This document shows, in pieces, positions 23,674 to 31,051 of a DNA stretch of 32,711 nucleotides (its first letter is position 1; the number at the start of each line of letters is the position of its first letter). A model generated the notes under the pieces. It saw nothing but the letters and a program-made list of their open reading frames with translations, was not told the DNA's origin and ran no database searches. Made by a program: the position numbers and the translations under genes. Origin of the DNA: Kiritimatiellia bacterium. GTDB taxonomy: Bacteria; Verrucomicrobiota; Kiritimatiellia; RFP12; UBA1067. The stretch is from assembly GCA_017463935.1 (NCBI GenBank), contig JAFUEM010000029.1:1-32711 (forward strand), in the 5' to 3' direction.

Positions 23674-25408
23674 CGCCGGCACCTCCACCGCTGACAGTTT
23701 GGGCAAACTGTGATTTGATTTCCATTAGATTTTTCTTAAGTTCCCGCTTAAGCCTCTTGATTCTCTCGAGGCGCTCGCGCACCGCCGAGGCAACCTCGCT
23801 CGCCTTGCCGCCTTCAGCCATTGGGACCGGAAGCAGCGACAGCTTCTTCGAGGAAAGGGTTTGCTGGATTCCGCTGCTGAGGCGCTTCAGCCACTTCGCA
23901 CCCTCTACGTCTTCGAAATACCCCTTTAGATAATAGGGATCAACACCGCTTGGCCGACAGACGAACAAGTTGCCGTCTACAACATACGTCTTGTTCGAAT
24001 CGTCAACGACGGCGCATTTGAACGGCACCCCGGAGCGCGAAATCACAAGGTCACCCGCCTTCGCTACGAAATTTTCGCACCCGTCCGGTATTGCCGAAAG
24101 CTTCGTCACCACATCTTCTATCACGCCGTCGCTTATGTGCTTCGGCGTCAAATAGCATATGCCTGGACTATCGTCAGGCGGCAGAAGCAGTCGCTCCAAC
24201 GCGTCTTTCGGCATGACAACGCCGCGCTTGATCCCTTGAACCAGCTCACCAAGCTTGCGCTGCCGCCCCGACTGCGTTGGTTCGGCAAGATAGACTCCAG
24301 GATCGAGTTCGCCGTCGCGCGAAAGAATCTGCTCCTTCCCTCTTGTCACTATATCACCATAATTGGCAAGGTTTGCAAAATCCTTAACTATCCTCGAGAC
24401 ATTGAAATTAACCCCGGAAACTTCGTATTGATCGGAGCCCGCAACATCAAAAAGCTTTGTAGAATAACTCCCCTTTCTAAACATCACGATGGCTATCGCA
24501 ATAGACGTGCCTGGATAGACGCCTTCGGGAAACGCCACAACGCCTTCAATCATTCCACGAGCCACGAAATAGCGTCTATACGATGCGCTTTGCGAACTGC
24601 TCAATGCGGCACGCGGCATGACGACCACGGCCCTTCCTCCATCTTTCAATGCCGAAACCGCCTGCGCCGCGAAGAACCATTCCGAAGAAACGAGGGTAAT
24701 CGGCGGGAAGTCGGGGAATGCCTCTGCGAGCGACTGCCTCACGTTATTGAAGTTTAGTTCCCTTACATTCAACCCAAATGGAGCATCACAATGAACCTTG
24801 TCGAATTTTGCCCGGCTAAATCGCTTTGGATCAAAGCAGTCGGCGGCATGGACCTTCCCGTGCGCTCCGCGAATCAGCGCAATCATGCAAGCATAGCGAG
24901 CAATATTCTTGTCAAACTCAACGCCAACAATCTCAAAAGGCTTTTCATTGATGGCATGGCCATATTGCATCCATGCCATGTTGACAAAGAACCCGGCTCC
25001 CGAGCAAAGATCAAGGCATGATTCGCCAGGCTTGATGTCGAGCAATGCCAACGACAACGCATCTAACCGACCTGAATGATTGCTCTTGTTTTCTATACGC
25101 TTGACATAGCGTGTCTCGAAGAGATCAACGGCATCGTCTTCCGTAACGCACCCAGCCAGCTCGTAATACTCTTTCCAATGTGCGCCAATAGCAGAAACAA
25201 TGGAATCGAGACAAGACTTTGGAACATTGCAGCCAGATAGAAACCCCTCCAAGTCCGCAATGTCAACGGACCTTCCGGCATGTCTTGCCCAAAGGCACAA
25301 AGCCGTCAACCCGCATACCTCATTGAACAAAGTATCCTGAGCATACTTTCGTTCAATGCGGTGCAACGCATCTTCAATGCCAGATATCTTTTCGTCTTCT
25401 CTCTTCAT
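23663..25408 (-). CDS. N6-adenine methylase-like protein with fused specificity-type domain
   Basis: 581 residues. A helical N-terminus (1-110) precedes a Rossmann methylase core with AdoMet motif I CLDLCSGAGFFV (131-142). Where motif IV (N/D-PP-F/Y) is expected there is CDAPFG (207-212), with alanine replacing the first proline. Residues about 380-560 look like an HsdS-type target-recognition domain: KLGELVQGIKRG, KAGDLVISRSG, VVDGNLFVCRPS and LSSGIQQTLSSKKLSLLPVPM, then a coiled helix. So it is an M-S fusion, first in the operon and upstream of a separate complete hsdM and hsdS. It may be a second methylase, or a catalytically weakened partner of the system. The ATG at 25408 follows AAAGGG at about 12 nt. 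Confidence 0.8.
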   Translation of the reverse strand: MKREDEKISGIEDALHRIERKYAQDTLFNEVCGLTALCLWARHAGRSVDIADLEGFLSGCNVPKSCLDSIVSAIGAHWKEYYELAGCVTEDDAVDLFETRYVKRIENKSNHSGRLDALSLALLDIKPGESCLDLCSGAGFFVNMAWMQYGHAINEKPFEIVGVEFDKNIARYACMIALIRGAHGKVHAADCFDPKRFSRAKFDKVHCDAPFGLNVRELNFNNVRQSLAEAFPDFPPITLVSSEWFFAAQAVSALKDGGRAVVVMPRAALSSSQSASYRRYFVARGMIEGVVAFPEGVYPGTSIAIAIVMFRKGSYSTKLFDVAGSDQYEVSGVNFNVSRIVKDFANLANYGDIVTRGKEQILSRDGELDPGVYLAEPTQSGRQRKLGELVQGIKRGVVMPKDALERLLLPPDDSPGICYLTPKHISDGVIEDVVTKLSAIPDGCENFVAKAGDLVISRSGVPFKCAVVDDSNKTYVVDGNLFVCRPSGVDPYYLKGYFEDVEGAKWLKRLSSGIQQTLSSKKLSLLPVPMAEGGKASEVASAVRERLERIKRLKRELKKNLMEIKSQFAQTVSGGGAGDGN

Positions 25409-25434
25409 ACTTCATAATTGCCCTTTGCGCTAAT

Positions 25435-25464
25435 ATTATAGCAAACGACCTTGCCGCTTGTCAA
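25435..25464 (-). promoter_or_regulatory. Near-consensus promoter of the defence operon
   Basis: Minus strand: -35 TTGACA (25464-25459), 18-bp spacer, -10 TATAAT (25440-25435), both perfect hexamers. No other promoter of this quality is seen in the next 17.9 kb, and all downstream genes overlap or are separated by at most about 145 bp. It is the likely start of the whole island transcript. A competing short frame (ATG at 25415, 13 codons) begins just before the first gene. Confidence 0.8.
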
Positions 25465-25484
25465 ATCGGTATCCCAATACCAAT
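25465..25484. promoter_or_regulatory. Candidate operator dyad abutting the -35 box
   Basis: ATCGGTAT-CCCA-ATACCAAT: two 8-bp arms with one mismatch around a 4-nt centre, touching the -35 hexamer of the island promoter. Placement is right for a dimeric activator or repressor. The regulator is not identified; RhuM with its phage-regulator-like N-terminus is one speculative candidate. Confidence 0.4.
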
Positions 25485-25640
25485 AATAAAGATAATCCTA
25501 TACCTCTAACAATAAATAACAACGCAACAAAACCTTTCTCCATGTCATGCCGGGATGATGGCACGCGCGCCTACGTTGCCATGTCACTACTTTCCTTCTG
25601 ATGCGGCGCGCTCGGTGATCGCGCCCTACCAGCTTCCGCG

Positions 25641-25721
25641 TTACTCTATCTCCGTCAGCATCCCGGGAGAGGTGCCGATGCTCGCGAGAAGAATGGATCG
25701 CCTTTGCGGTGTGGAATTCAT
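25641..25721 (-). pseudogene. Relic: first 26 codons of a CARF-like protein
   Basis: A minus-strand frame with its own -10 (TATAAT, 25750-25745) and ribosome site (AAAGGGGA, 7 nt before ATG 25721) runs for 26 codons and stops at TAA 25641. It contains RRSILLASIGTSPGMLTE. A first strand ending in LG/IGTSPG followed by LTE is the characteristic opening of CARF-domain proteins associated with type III CRISPR (Csm6/Csx and Cas_NE0113-like). The other two frames after the stop do not continue a recognisable CARF fold. No CRISPR repeats are in the window. The match is short, so the family call is tentative. Confidence 0.35.
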
Positions 25722-25740
25722 TTGCCGTCCCCTTTAACGC

Positions 25741-25848
25741 CTATATTATACCAAAAGCACGGACGGCGAGCCTGATTGTGTCGTCCGGCTAATAGACGAC
25801 GATTTCGTTCTTGGGCTCCGGCAGATTACGCGGTTGATTATTGTTCAT
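25741..25848 (-). pseudogene. Relic of a second RhuM gene with a nonsense codon
   Basis: The frame from ATG 25848 reads MNNNQPRNLPEPKNEIVVY, then TAG (25789-25791), then PDDTIRLAVRA before a second stop at 25741. RhuM-family proteins typically open with NEIVIYQPDD..I-LEVR-EDETVWLTQ, so the TAG replaces the expected CAG (Gln) and the frame is lost right after the VR. The gene was both point-mutated and truncated. It differs in sequence from the intact rhuM at 20309-21373. The remaining parts of the 478-bp gap (25409-25640, 25849-25886) show nothing beyond the promoter and dyad. Confidence 0.55.
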
Positions 25849-25886
25849 GGCCCGACAACGCAAGTGGATGCGCCGACTTTTCTTAA

Positions 25887-28277
25887 TCACCTGAAAGACG
25901 GCGTGTCGACAACCGACATGTCTTCCACAAGCTCGGCGGATGACGGCGCTTTGACCTTGCCGGCTCTTACGTTCTTGAGCGTCAACCCGCGAATCGGCTC
26001 CGTCTCGTAGCCGCGGAACGAATAGACCGCCTTCGCGCTCGTCGCGGTGATATCTTCAAGGACGATGTTCTTCACGGGCGTCGCGCGCAGAACACCGTCC
26101 AGCGGCACCGAGCCCGGCTTCCAGAAGTAATCGGTGATGGCCGACACGGCCTCGTACTTCACATCCTTCGCCTGAATGCGGCGCATCGTGACGTTCTCCA
26201 CAAATCCGCCGCGTTCGGGGTTCGTCTTGATGAAGAAGATCTTGTTGACCGTCTTTTCGGCGCGGCAGTCTTCCATCAGCACGTTCCTGATTCCGCCGGA
26301 AAGCTCGCTGCCGATGGAGAGCATCGAGTGTCCGTCATTGATCGTGCAGTTCCGTATGACGATATCCTCGCTCGGCATCGCGCGGCGGCGTCCCTCGTGG
26401 TTGATCCCCGACTTGATTACAACCGCGTCGTCCCCTTGTTCGAACGTACAGTTTTCGACGAGAACGTTCTTCGACGACTCGATATCGATTCCGTCGGAAT
26501 TCTTGAGGTCGGCGAAAACATCCAGCCCACGCACGACGACATCCTCCGAGCAGAGCAGGTGGATCGTCCAGAACGGCGACTGGCGGATCGTGATGTCCTC
26601 CAGCCGTACGCCCTTGCAACGGTTGAACTGGATGAGCGGCGGCCGCATCAGGCTTTCTTCGACCTTCCAGTACGCGCGTTCCTCCATCGGCGCATTGTCG
26701 CGCGCCCATTCCGCAAGGCGCTTCTTCGCCGCGTCATGCGCGGGGTTGTTCTTGCGCGCAAGACCCCACGCGCGCCAGCGCCGCTCGACGGACGGCGCGA
26801 GCGTGCCCTTGCCGGTGACGGCGACGTTCGTGCAGCCGTACGCGTAGATGAGCGGCGAATAGCCCATGCATTCCACGCCCTCGCAGCTCGTCCGGACGGC
26901 GGGCAGATAGTCTTCGGGATTCTCCGTGAAGACGATATTCGCGCCGTCCGCGAGATGGAGTTCGACGTTGCTCCTGAGATGGATCGCGCCGCTCGTCCAC
27001 TCGCCCGCCGGCACGACGACCTTTCCGCCGCCCGCCGCCGCGACGCGGTCGATATCGCGCTGCACGTCGATGCGCGGCGGCAGCGCGTCTTCGATTTCCA
27101 GCGCGAGCAGCATGTACGGGCCGACGCCCTTCGGATCGTTATCGACGATCTTCTCGCGCAGGTAGTACGCGAACGAGCCGTCGCGGTCCGCCGACAGCCC
27201 TGCCACCGAACAGCAGCGCGTGAGCGAAACGGTGCCGTCGGCATTTTCCTTCAGGAAATCGCGGTTCAGCGCGTCCCACGCCTTGAGCGCCGCCGCCTTC
27301 GCCTCGTCGCCGAGGATGCCGCGGTTGACGCCCTTCATGAGCGCATAGCCGATGAGCGCCGTCGCGGTTGACTCTAGATAGTTCCCTTCGCGTCCGGGCT
27401 GGTCTGCGACCTGCCACCACGCGCCGGAGGCATCCTGCCAGCGCACGAGCGTCGCGGCGTACGCGCGCATCAGCGCGCGCAGCTGTTCGCGTCCGGGATG
27501 ATCCGGCGGGAAGTATGCCTCCGTGTCGACAATCGCCGCCGCAAACCAGCCGAGCGCGCGCCCCCACGCGTGCGCGCTTTGCCCCGTCTCCTTGTCGGCC
27601 CAGATCATTGCCTTCGACTCGTCCCAGCCGTGGCGGTAGAGACCGGTCTGCGCGTCGTACGTATGGCGCGTCACGACGGCGAACTGGTTCGCGATGTCGT
27701 CGAACGCCGCGCGCCGCGCGTCGCCTGCGAGGAAGCGCGATGCGTAGCGGGCGTAGAATGGACAGCCCATGTAGAGCCCGTCCAGCCACATCTGGTGCGT
27801 ATAGACCTTCTTGTGCCAGAAGCCGCCTTCCGCCACGCGCGGCTGGATCGCGAACTGCGCGAACTGCGTGTCGAGCACCTTCCTCAGCCTTGCCACCTCT
27901 TCCCCTTTCCCTCTTCCCTCTTCCCTCTCATACATGTCGAACGCGAACTTGCCGGGATTGATGGAATCGAGCTTGCAGTCCTCCATTCTGTAGCCGAGGA
28001 TTTCGCCGTCCTTCGTCACCATGCGGTCGATGTAGTCCTGTGCCCAGGCGAACGTCCGTTCACGCAGCTCCGGGCACCGCTGCGCGACGGCGAGCGCGGC
28101 CTGAAGCTCAAGTCCGTCGGTATATTCCCATTTCGGCTTCTTGCGTTTGTCGATTCCACACGGCACCGGATTGCGAGTCATCTCGCTTGCGAGCAGCCGG
28201 GATGCAGATACAAGCGCCTCCCCCGCCGACGCGGCAAGGCAGACAAACGACACGGAAAGTGCAATCAGACGTTTCAT
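25887..28277 (-). CDS. Exported GH105-GH28 fusion pectinase
   Basis: 796 residues with a signal peptide (MKRLIALSVSFVCLAASA). Residues about 22-395 are GH105, an unsaturated rhamnogalacturonyl/galacturonyl hydrolase; the catalytic Asp is D166 in HQMWLDGLYMG and the fold shows AWGRALGWF. Residues about 400-780 are GH28 (polygalacturonase-type beta-helix) with the catalytic set D595 (NSDGID), D616 and D617 (QGDDAVVIKSG), H650 (the GH of the family, here GHS) and K684 (FFIKTN). Putting both in one chain couples backbone hydrolysis of galacturonan with removal of unsaturated ends. A TATCAT -10 element ends 10 nt before the ATG, so the leader is only 3-4 nt. It precedes the defence island promoter in the same direction. 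Confidence 0.93.
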   Translation of the reverse strand: MKRLIALSVSFVCLAASAGEALVSASRLLASEMTRNPVPCGIDKRKKPKWEYTDGLELQAALAVAQRCPELRERTFAWAQDYIDRMVTKDGEILGYRMEDCKLDSINPGKFAFDMYEREEGRGKGEEVARLRKVLDTQFAQFAIQPRVAEGGFWHKKVYTHQMWLDGLYMGCPFYARYASRFLAGDARRAAFDDIANQFAVVTRHTYDAQTGLYRHGWDESKAMIWADKETGQSAHAWGRALGWFAAAIVDTEAYFPPDHPGREQLRALMRAYAATLVRWQDASGAWWQVADQPGREGNYLESTATALIGYALMKGVNRGILGDEAKAAALKAWDALNRDFLKENADGTVSLTRCCSVAGLSADRDGSFAYYLREKIVDNDPKGVGPYMLLALEIEDALPPRIDVQRDIDRVAAAGGGKVVVPAGEWTSGAIHLRSNVELHLADGANIVFTENPEDYLPAVRTSCEGVECMGYSPLIYAYGCTNVAVTGKGTLAPSVERRWRAWGLARKNNPAHDAAKKRLAEWARDNAPMEERAYWKVEESLMRPPLIQFNRCKGVRLEDITIRQSPFWTIHLLCSEDVVVRGLDVFADLKNSDGIDIESSKNVLVENCTFEQGDDAVVIKSGINHEGRRRAMPSEDIVIRNCTINDGHSMLSIGSELSGGIRNVLMEDCRAEKTVNKIFFIKTNPERGGFVENVTMRRIQAKDVKYEAVSAITDYFWKPGSVPLDGVLRATPVKNIVLEDITATSAKAVYSFRGYETEPIRGLTLKNVRAGKVKAPSSAELVEDMSVVDTPSFR

Positions 28278-28293
28278 TTCGGTTCCAATGATA

Positions 28294-28476
28294 TCATTTC
28301 TGCCGACGAAAGTCTACCTTGAGCCAAGCGCGTCCTCGAAGTCGACCGGGGCAATCATGGACGCATCCTCGAAAACCGCCGTGAACGCCGGCGGTTTCAG
28401 GCGCGGCCTCTTCCGCAGTGATGCGCGCGCCGAGGAGCGCCGCCCCCGCGAACAGAATGAATCCCAATTTTCTCAT
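28294..28476 (-). pseudogene. Broken small exported ORF
   Basis: The frame from ATG 28476 encodes a clear signal peptide (MRKLGFILFAGAALLGARIT) and then degenerates. Shifting by one base at the AAA of GCGCCTGAAACCGCC yields a GC3-rich continuation, PPAFTAVFEDASMIAPVDFE then DALGSR, ending at TAG 28314. The simplest reading is a +1 insertion in an A run that broke a short (about 53-residue) secreted protein, or that only the ends of a longer gene remain. It keeps a full leaderless promoter. A sequencing error cannot be excluded. No family recognised. Confidence 0.4.
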
Positions 28477-28482
28477 ACACGC

Positions 28483-28527
28483 ATTGTATCATATCGCGTC
28501 CGCCCCCGCCAGCCCCCGACCGGGGGC
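28483..28527 (-). promoter_or_regulatory. Leaderless promoter with upstream C5/G5 hairpin (small ORF)
   Basis: Minus strand: hairpin GCCCCC-GGTC-GGGGGC (28527-28512), 23-24 bp, ATATGATACAAT with -10 TACAAT (28488-28483), 6 nt, ATG 28476. No -35 hexamer is recognisable. Same layout as before GH43 and GH3. Confidence 0.5.
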
Positions 28528-28564
28528 ATTCCGGTGCAACGCGACGGACCCCTGAATCTGCCTG

Positions 28565-30928
28565 TTATTCGACTCTCGCCGCAGAGAAGAAGGCGGTGCG
28601 GCGGGGGAAGTGGAGCGTCTTGCCCTCGAGACGGACAGGGAGGACATGCGACTTGTCCCACGCATCGCGGCCGAGGCGGATTTCATAGTCGCCCGGTTCG
28701 ATCACCCACGCGCCGTCCCGTTCGCCGCGCCAGCGCGCGAACAGTTCGAGCGGCAGCGCGAACGTGACACGCCGCGACGCACCCGGCACCAGCTCGACGC
28801 GCGAGAAGCCCCTCAGGCGCACGGGCTCGCCCTTCGCCGTGATGTACAGCTGCACCACGTCCGCGCCCGCGCGCGCGCCGATGTTCTCAACCGTCACGGC
28901 CACGTGCACATCCAGCCCGGGGCTGTCGATGCGCACCGCCTCGCCACGCGGCAGTTCCACCTGTCCGTACGCGAACTGCGTGTAGCTGAGGCCGTAGCCG
29001 AACGGCCACTGGACGCGGTCCGGCGTGTCCGAGCCGTCGCCGAAAGTGAGCGCCTCCCTTGATTCCGTCTTTGGATATGTCATCGGAAGCCTCCCCGACG
29101 GATTGACTTCGCCTGCAAGAATCTCCGCGACGGCGCGTCCGCCCTCTTCGCCTGGATACCATGCTTGCAGCACCGCTGCGCATCTATCGACGAAGCGCGA
29201 GACGACCTGGTTGCGTCCACCGAACAGCACAAGCACGACAGGTTTGCCGGTGGCAAGCATAGCCTCGACAAGCTTCTCTTGATCGCCGGCGAGACGAATC
29301 GACGCGCGTTGGCGCGACTCGCCGCAGAGCGTGAAATTTTCGCCCATCGCGCAGACGATGACATCAGCCGCCGCGCCCGCCGCGACGGCCGCGTCGAAAT
29401 CTTCCGGATCCGCGCTCGCGGCCAGCTTGAGCGAAAGCGCCTCCGTGCGCGGATCGCCGCCCGCGCTCACGCCGGTGTCGCCCAGATTCGACCACGCGCA
29501 TCCGCGAGCATACGTGATCCTCTCCGCACCGAACACGCTCTCCATCCCCTCCTTGAGCGTCACGATGTGCGGCTTGTCCCATTCGCGCGGATTGCGCTTC
29601 CAGAACGCCTGCATCGTCTGATAGGTGTAGTCGCCGAGCATCGCCCAGGCGCTGTTCGCGTTGGGGCCGACAAGCGCGATTGTCTGGACGTCGCCGCGCA
29701 GCGGCAGTGTGCCGTCGTTCTTCAGCAGGACGATTCCTTCGCGCGCGAGCTCAAGCGCCGTCGCGCGCCATTCGGCACGGTCGAGATCGACCGTCTCCGC
29801 ATCGGGCGGCAACGCGCGCGCGCGGACGTTCGGCGCGTCGCCGAGCAGCCCGAGACGCGCTTTCAGAAGCAGCGCGTTCTTGACGGCCCGCTCCAGTTCC
29901 GCTTCGGTGACAAGCCCTTCCGCGAGGCAGTCGCGCACCAGTCCGTAGGCGGTGCCGTGCGGGAGGTCGACGTCGTTTCCGGCTTTGAGGGCTGCGGCGG
30001 CGCGCACCTTGAGCACGCGGCGTTTCTCGTCGGGATCCGTGAGGCCGCGCGTGTTCCACGTCACCGCGCCGTAATCGCTCACGACCGTCCCGTCGAATTG
30101 GAGGTAGCCCCGGAGCAGCTGCTGGATGAGCGTCGGGCTGGACACCGCCTGTTCGCCCTTGAACTGATCGTAGCTCGTCATGACCGCGCCCGCGCCGCCG
30201 ACGCGGATCATCGCTTCGTGCGGATAGATCACCTCCTCGTAGATGTCGCGCCAGCTGCGCGCGTGCCCGCCGCCGAGGGTACCGTAGCCGAGGAAGTGCT
30301 TGGCGCACGCGGCGGCCCGGCCGGTTGCCTGCAACCCGCGCACGAACGCCGTGCCCATCACGGCGCCGAGATAGCCCGATTCGCCGTAGCCCTCTTCGAG
30401 GCGCGTCCAGTTCGAGTTGACGATGACGTCCGCCATCGGCGAGAGCGCGAACGTCGCGCCGACGGCGCGCATCGCCTCGGCGGTCTCGCGGCACTTGCGC
30501 TCGAGGAGCGGCGCATCCCACGACGACGCGACGCAGATCTGCTGCGGGTACGTCGTCGCCGTGCGCGCGGCGAGGCCGGAAATCACCTCGTCGTGGCAGA
30601 TGGCGGGAATGTGCGAGGTCGTTTCGGTGAGGCAGAATTCCTGCACGTCCCGCACAAACTGCGCCAGCGATTCCGGCTCGTCGGTGCGGTTGCAGGCGAA
30701 CTGGCAGATGTGGCCGATGCCGTGCGGGATGTGCGCGCGGGCCTTCGCGGCGGAGAAGCGACCGTCGGAGCCGGTGAGGTTGCCGGCCGTCGTCGCGCAG
30801 ATTTCGGCCACGCGCTCCTCGGGCGTCAACCGGGCGTAGGTCGCGTCAACGAGGGCGTGCAGGTCCGCGCGGGCGGACGCCGCCAGCACGGCGCAGCCGA
30901 GCGAAAGGAAGAGGAAGCAGTTTTTCAT
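28565..30928 (-). CDS. Exported GH3 beta-glycosidase
   Basis: 787 residues from the ATG at 30928, with a signal peptide (MKNCFLFLSLGCAVLAASARA). The N-terminal TIM-barrel carries the KHF motif (CAKHFLGYG, about 209-217) and the nucleophile D285 in GTVVSDYGAV. The alpha/beta sandwich follows (REGIVLLKNDGTLPL), and the last 130 residues are the fibronectin-III-like cap (GYGLSYTQFAYGQ..). Subfamily resembles beta-glucosidase/beta-xylosidase enzymes acting on plant oligosaccharides. An ATG two codons earlier (30934) is in frame, but the -10 TAGACT directly abuts it. By the 6-nt spacing seen elsewhere, 30928 is the likely leaderless start. It has no Shine-Dalgarno sequence. Confidence 0.93.
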   Translation of the reverse strand: MKNCFLFLSLGCAVLAASARADLHALVDATYARLTPEERVAEICATTAGNLTGSDGRFSAAKARAHIPHGIGHICQFACNRTDEPESLAQFVRDVQEFCLTETTSHIPAICHDEVISGLAARTATTYPQQICVASSWDAPLLERKCRETAEAMRAVGATFALSPMADVIVNSNWTRLEEGYGESGYLGAVMGTAFVRGLQATGRAAACAKHFLGYGTLGGGHARSWRDIYEEVIYPHEAMIRVGGAGAVMTSYDQFKGEQAVSSPTLIQQLLRGYLQFDGTVVSDYGAVTWNTRGLTDPDEKRRVLKVRAAAALKAGNDVDLPHGTAYGLVRDCLAEGLVTEAELERAVKNALLLKARLGLLGDAPNVRARALPPDAETVDLDRAEWRATALELAREGIVLLKNDGTLPLRGDVQTIALVGPNANSAWAMLGDYTYQTMQAFWKRNPREWDKPHIVTLKEGMESVFGAERITYARGCAWSNLGDTGVSAGGDPRTEALSLKLAASADPEDFDAAVAAGAAADVIVCAMGENFTLCGESRQRASIRLAGDQEKLVEAMLATGKPVVLVLFGGRNQVVSRFVDRCAAVLQAWYPGEEGGRAVAEILAGEVNPSGRLPMTYPKTESREALTFGDGSDTPDRVQWPFGYGLSYTQFAYGQVELPRGEAVRIDSPGLDVHVAVTVENIGARAGADVVQLYITAKGEPVRLRGFSRVELVPGASRRVTFALPLELFARWRGERDGAWVIEPGDYEIRLGRDAWDKSHVLPVRLEGKTLHFPRRTAFFSAARVE

Positions 30929-30934
30929 GCGCAT

Positions 30935-30975
30935 AGTCTATCATATCCGCCTGAAGCGCGCCGCCCCCTTTGGGG
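30935..30975 (-). promoter_or_regulatory. Leaderless promoter with upstream C4/G5 hairpin (GH3)
   Basis: Minus strand: CCCC-AAA-GGGGG (30975-30964), 23 bp, ATATGATAGACT with -10 TAGACT (30940-30935), 6 nt, ATG 30928. No -35 hexamer is recognisable. Confidence 0.5.
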
Positions 30976-31051
30976 TGAAATGGCGCGGATTTCGCCCGTC
31001 TCGCTTTTTTCTTCACCGGCTGAGCCGCTCTCCCCGAGAATCCCGGCGACA

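Noticed and set aside
25555-25737. 60-codon plus-strand frame in the right-edge gap.
   Set aside because: It is the antisense shadow of the CARF-like relic and has no ribosome site or family match.
28512-28527. GCCCCC-GGTC-GGGGGC as terminator of GH3.
   Set aside because: There is no T tract after it on the minus strand; its fixed distance from a -10 element, repeated at two other genes, fits a promoter element better.
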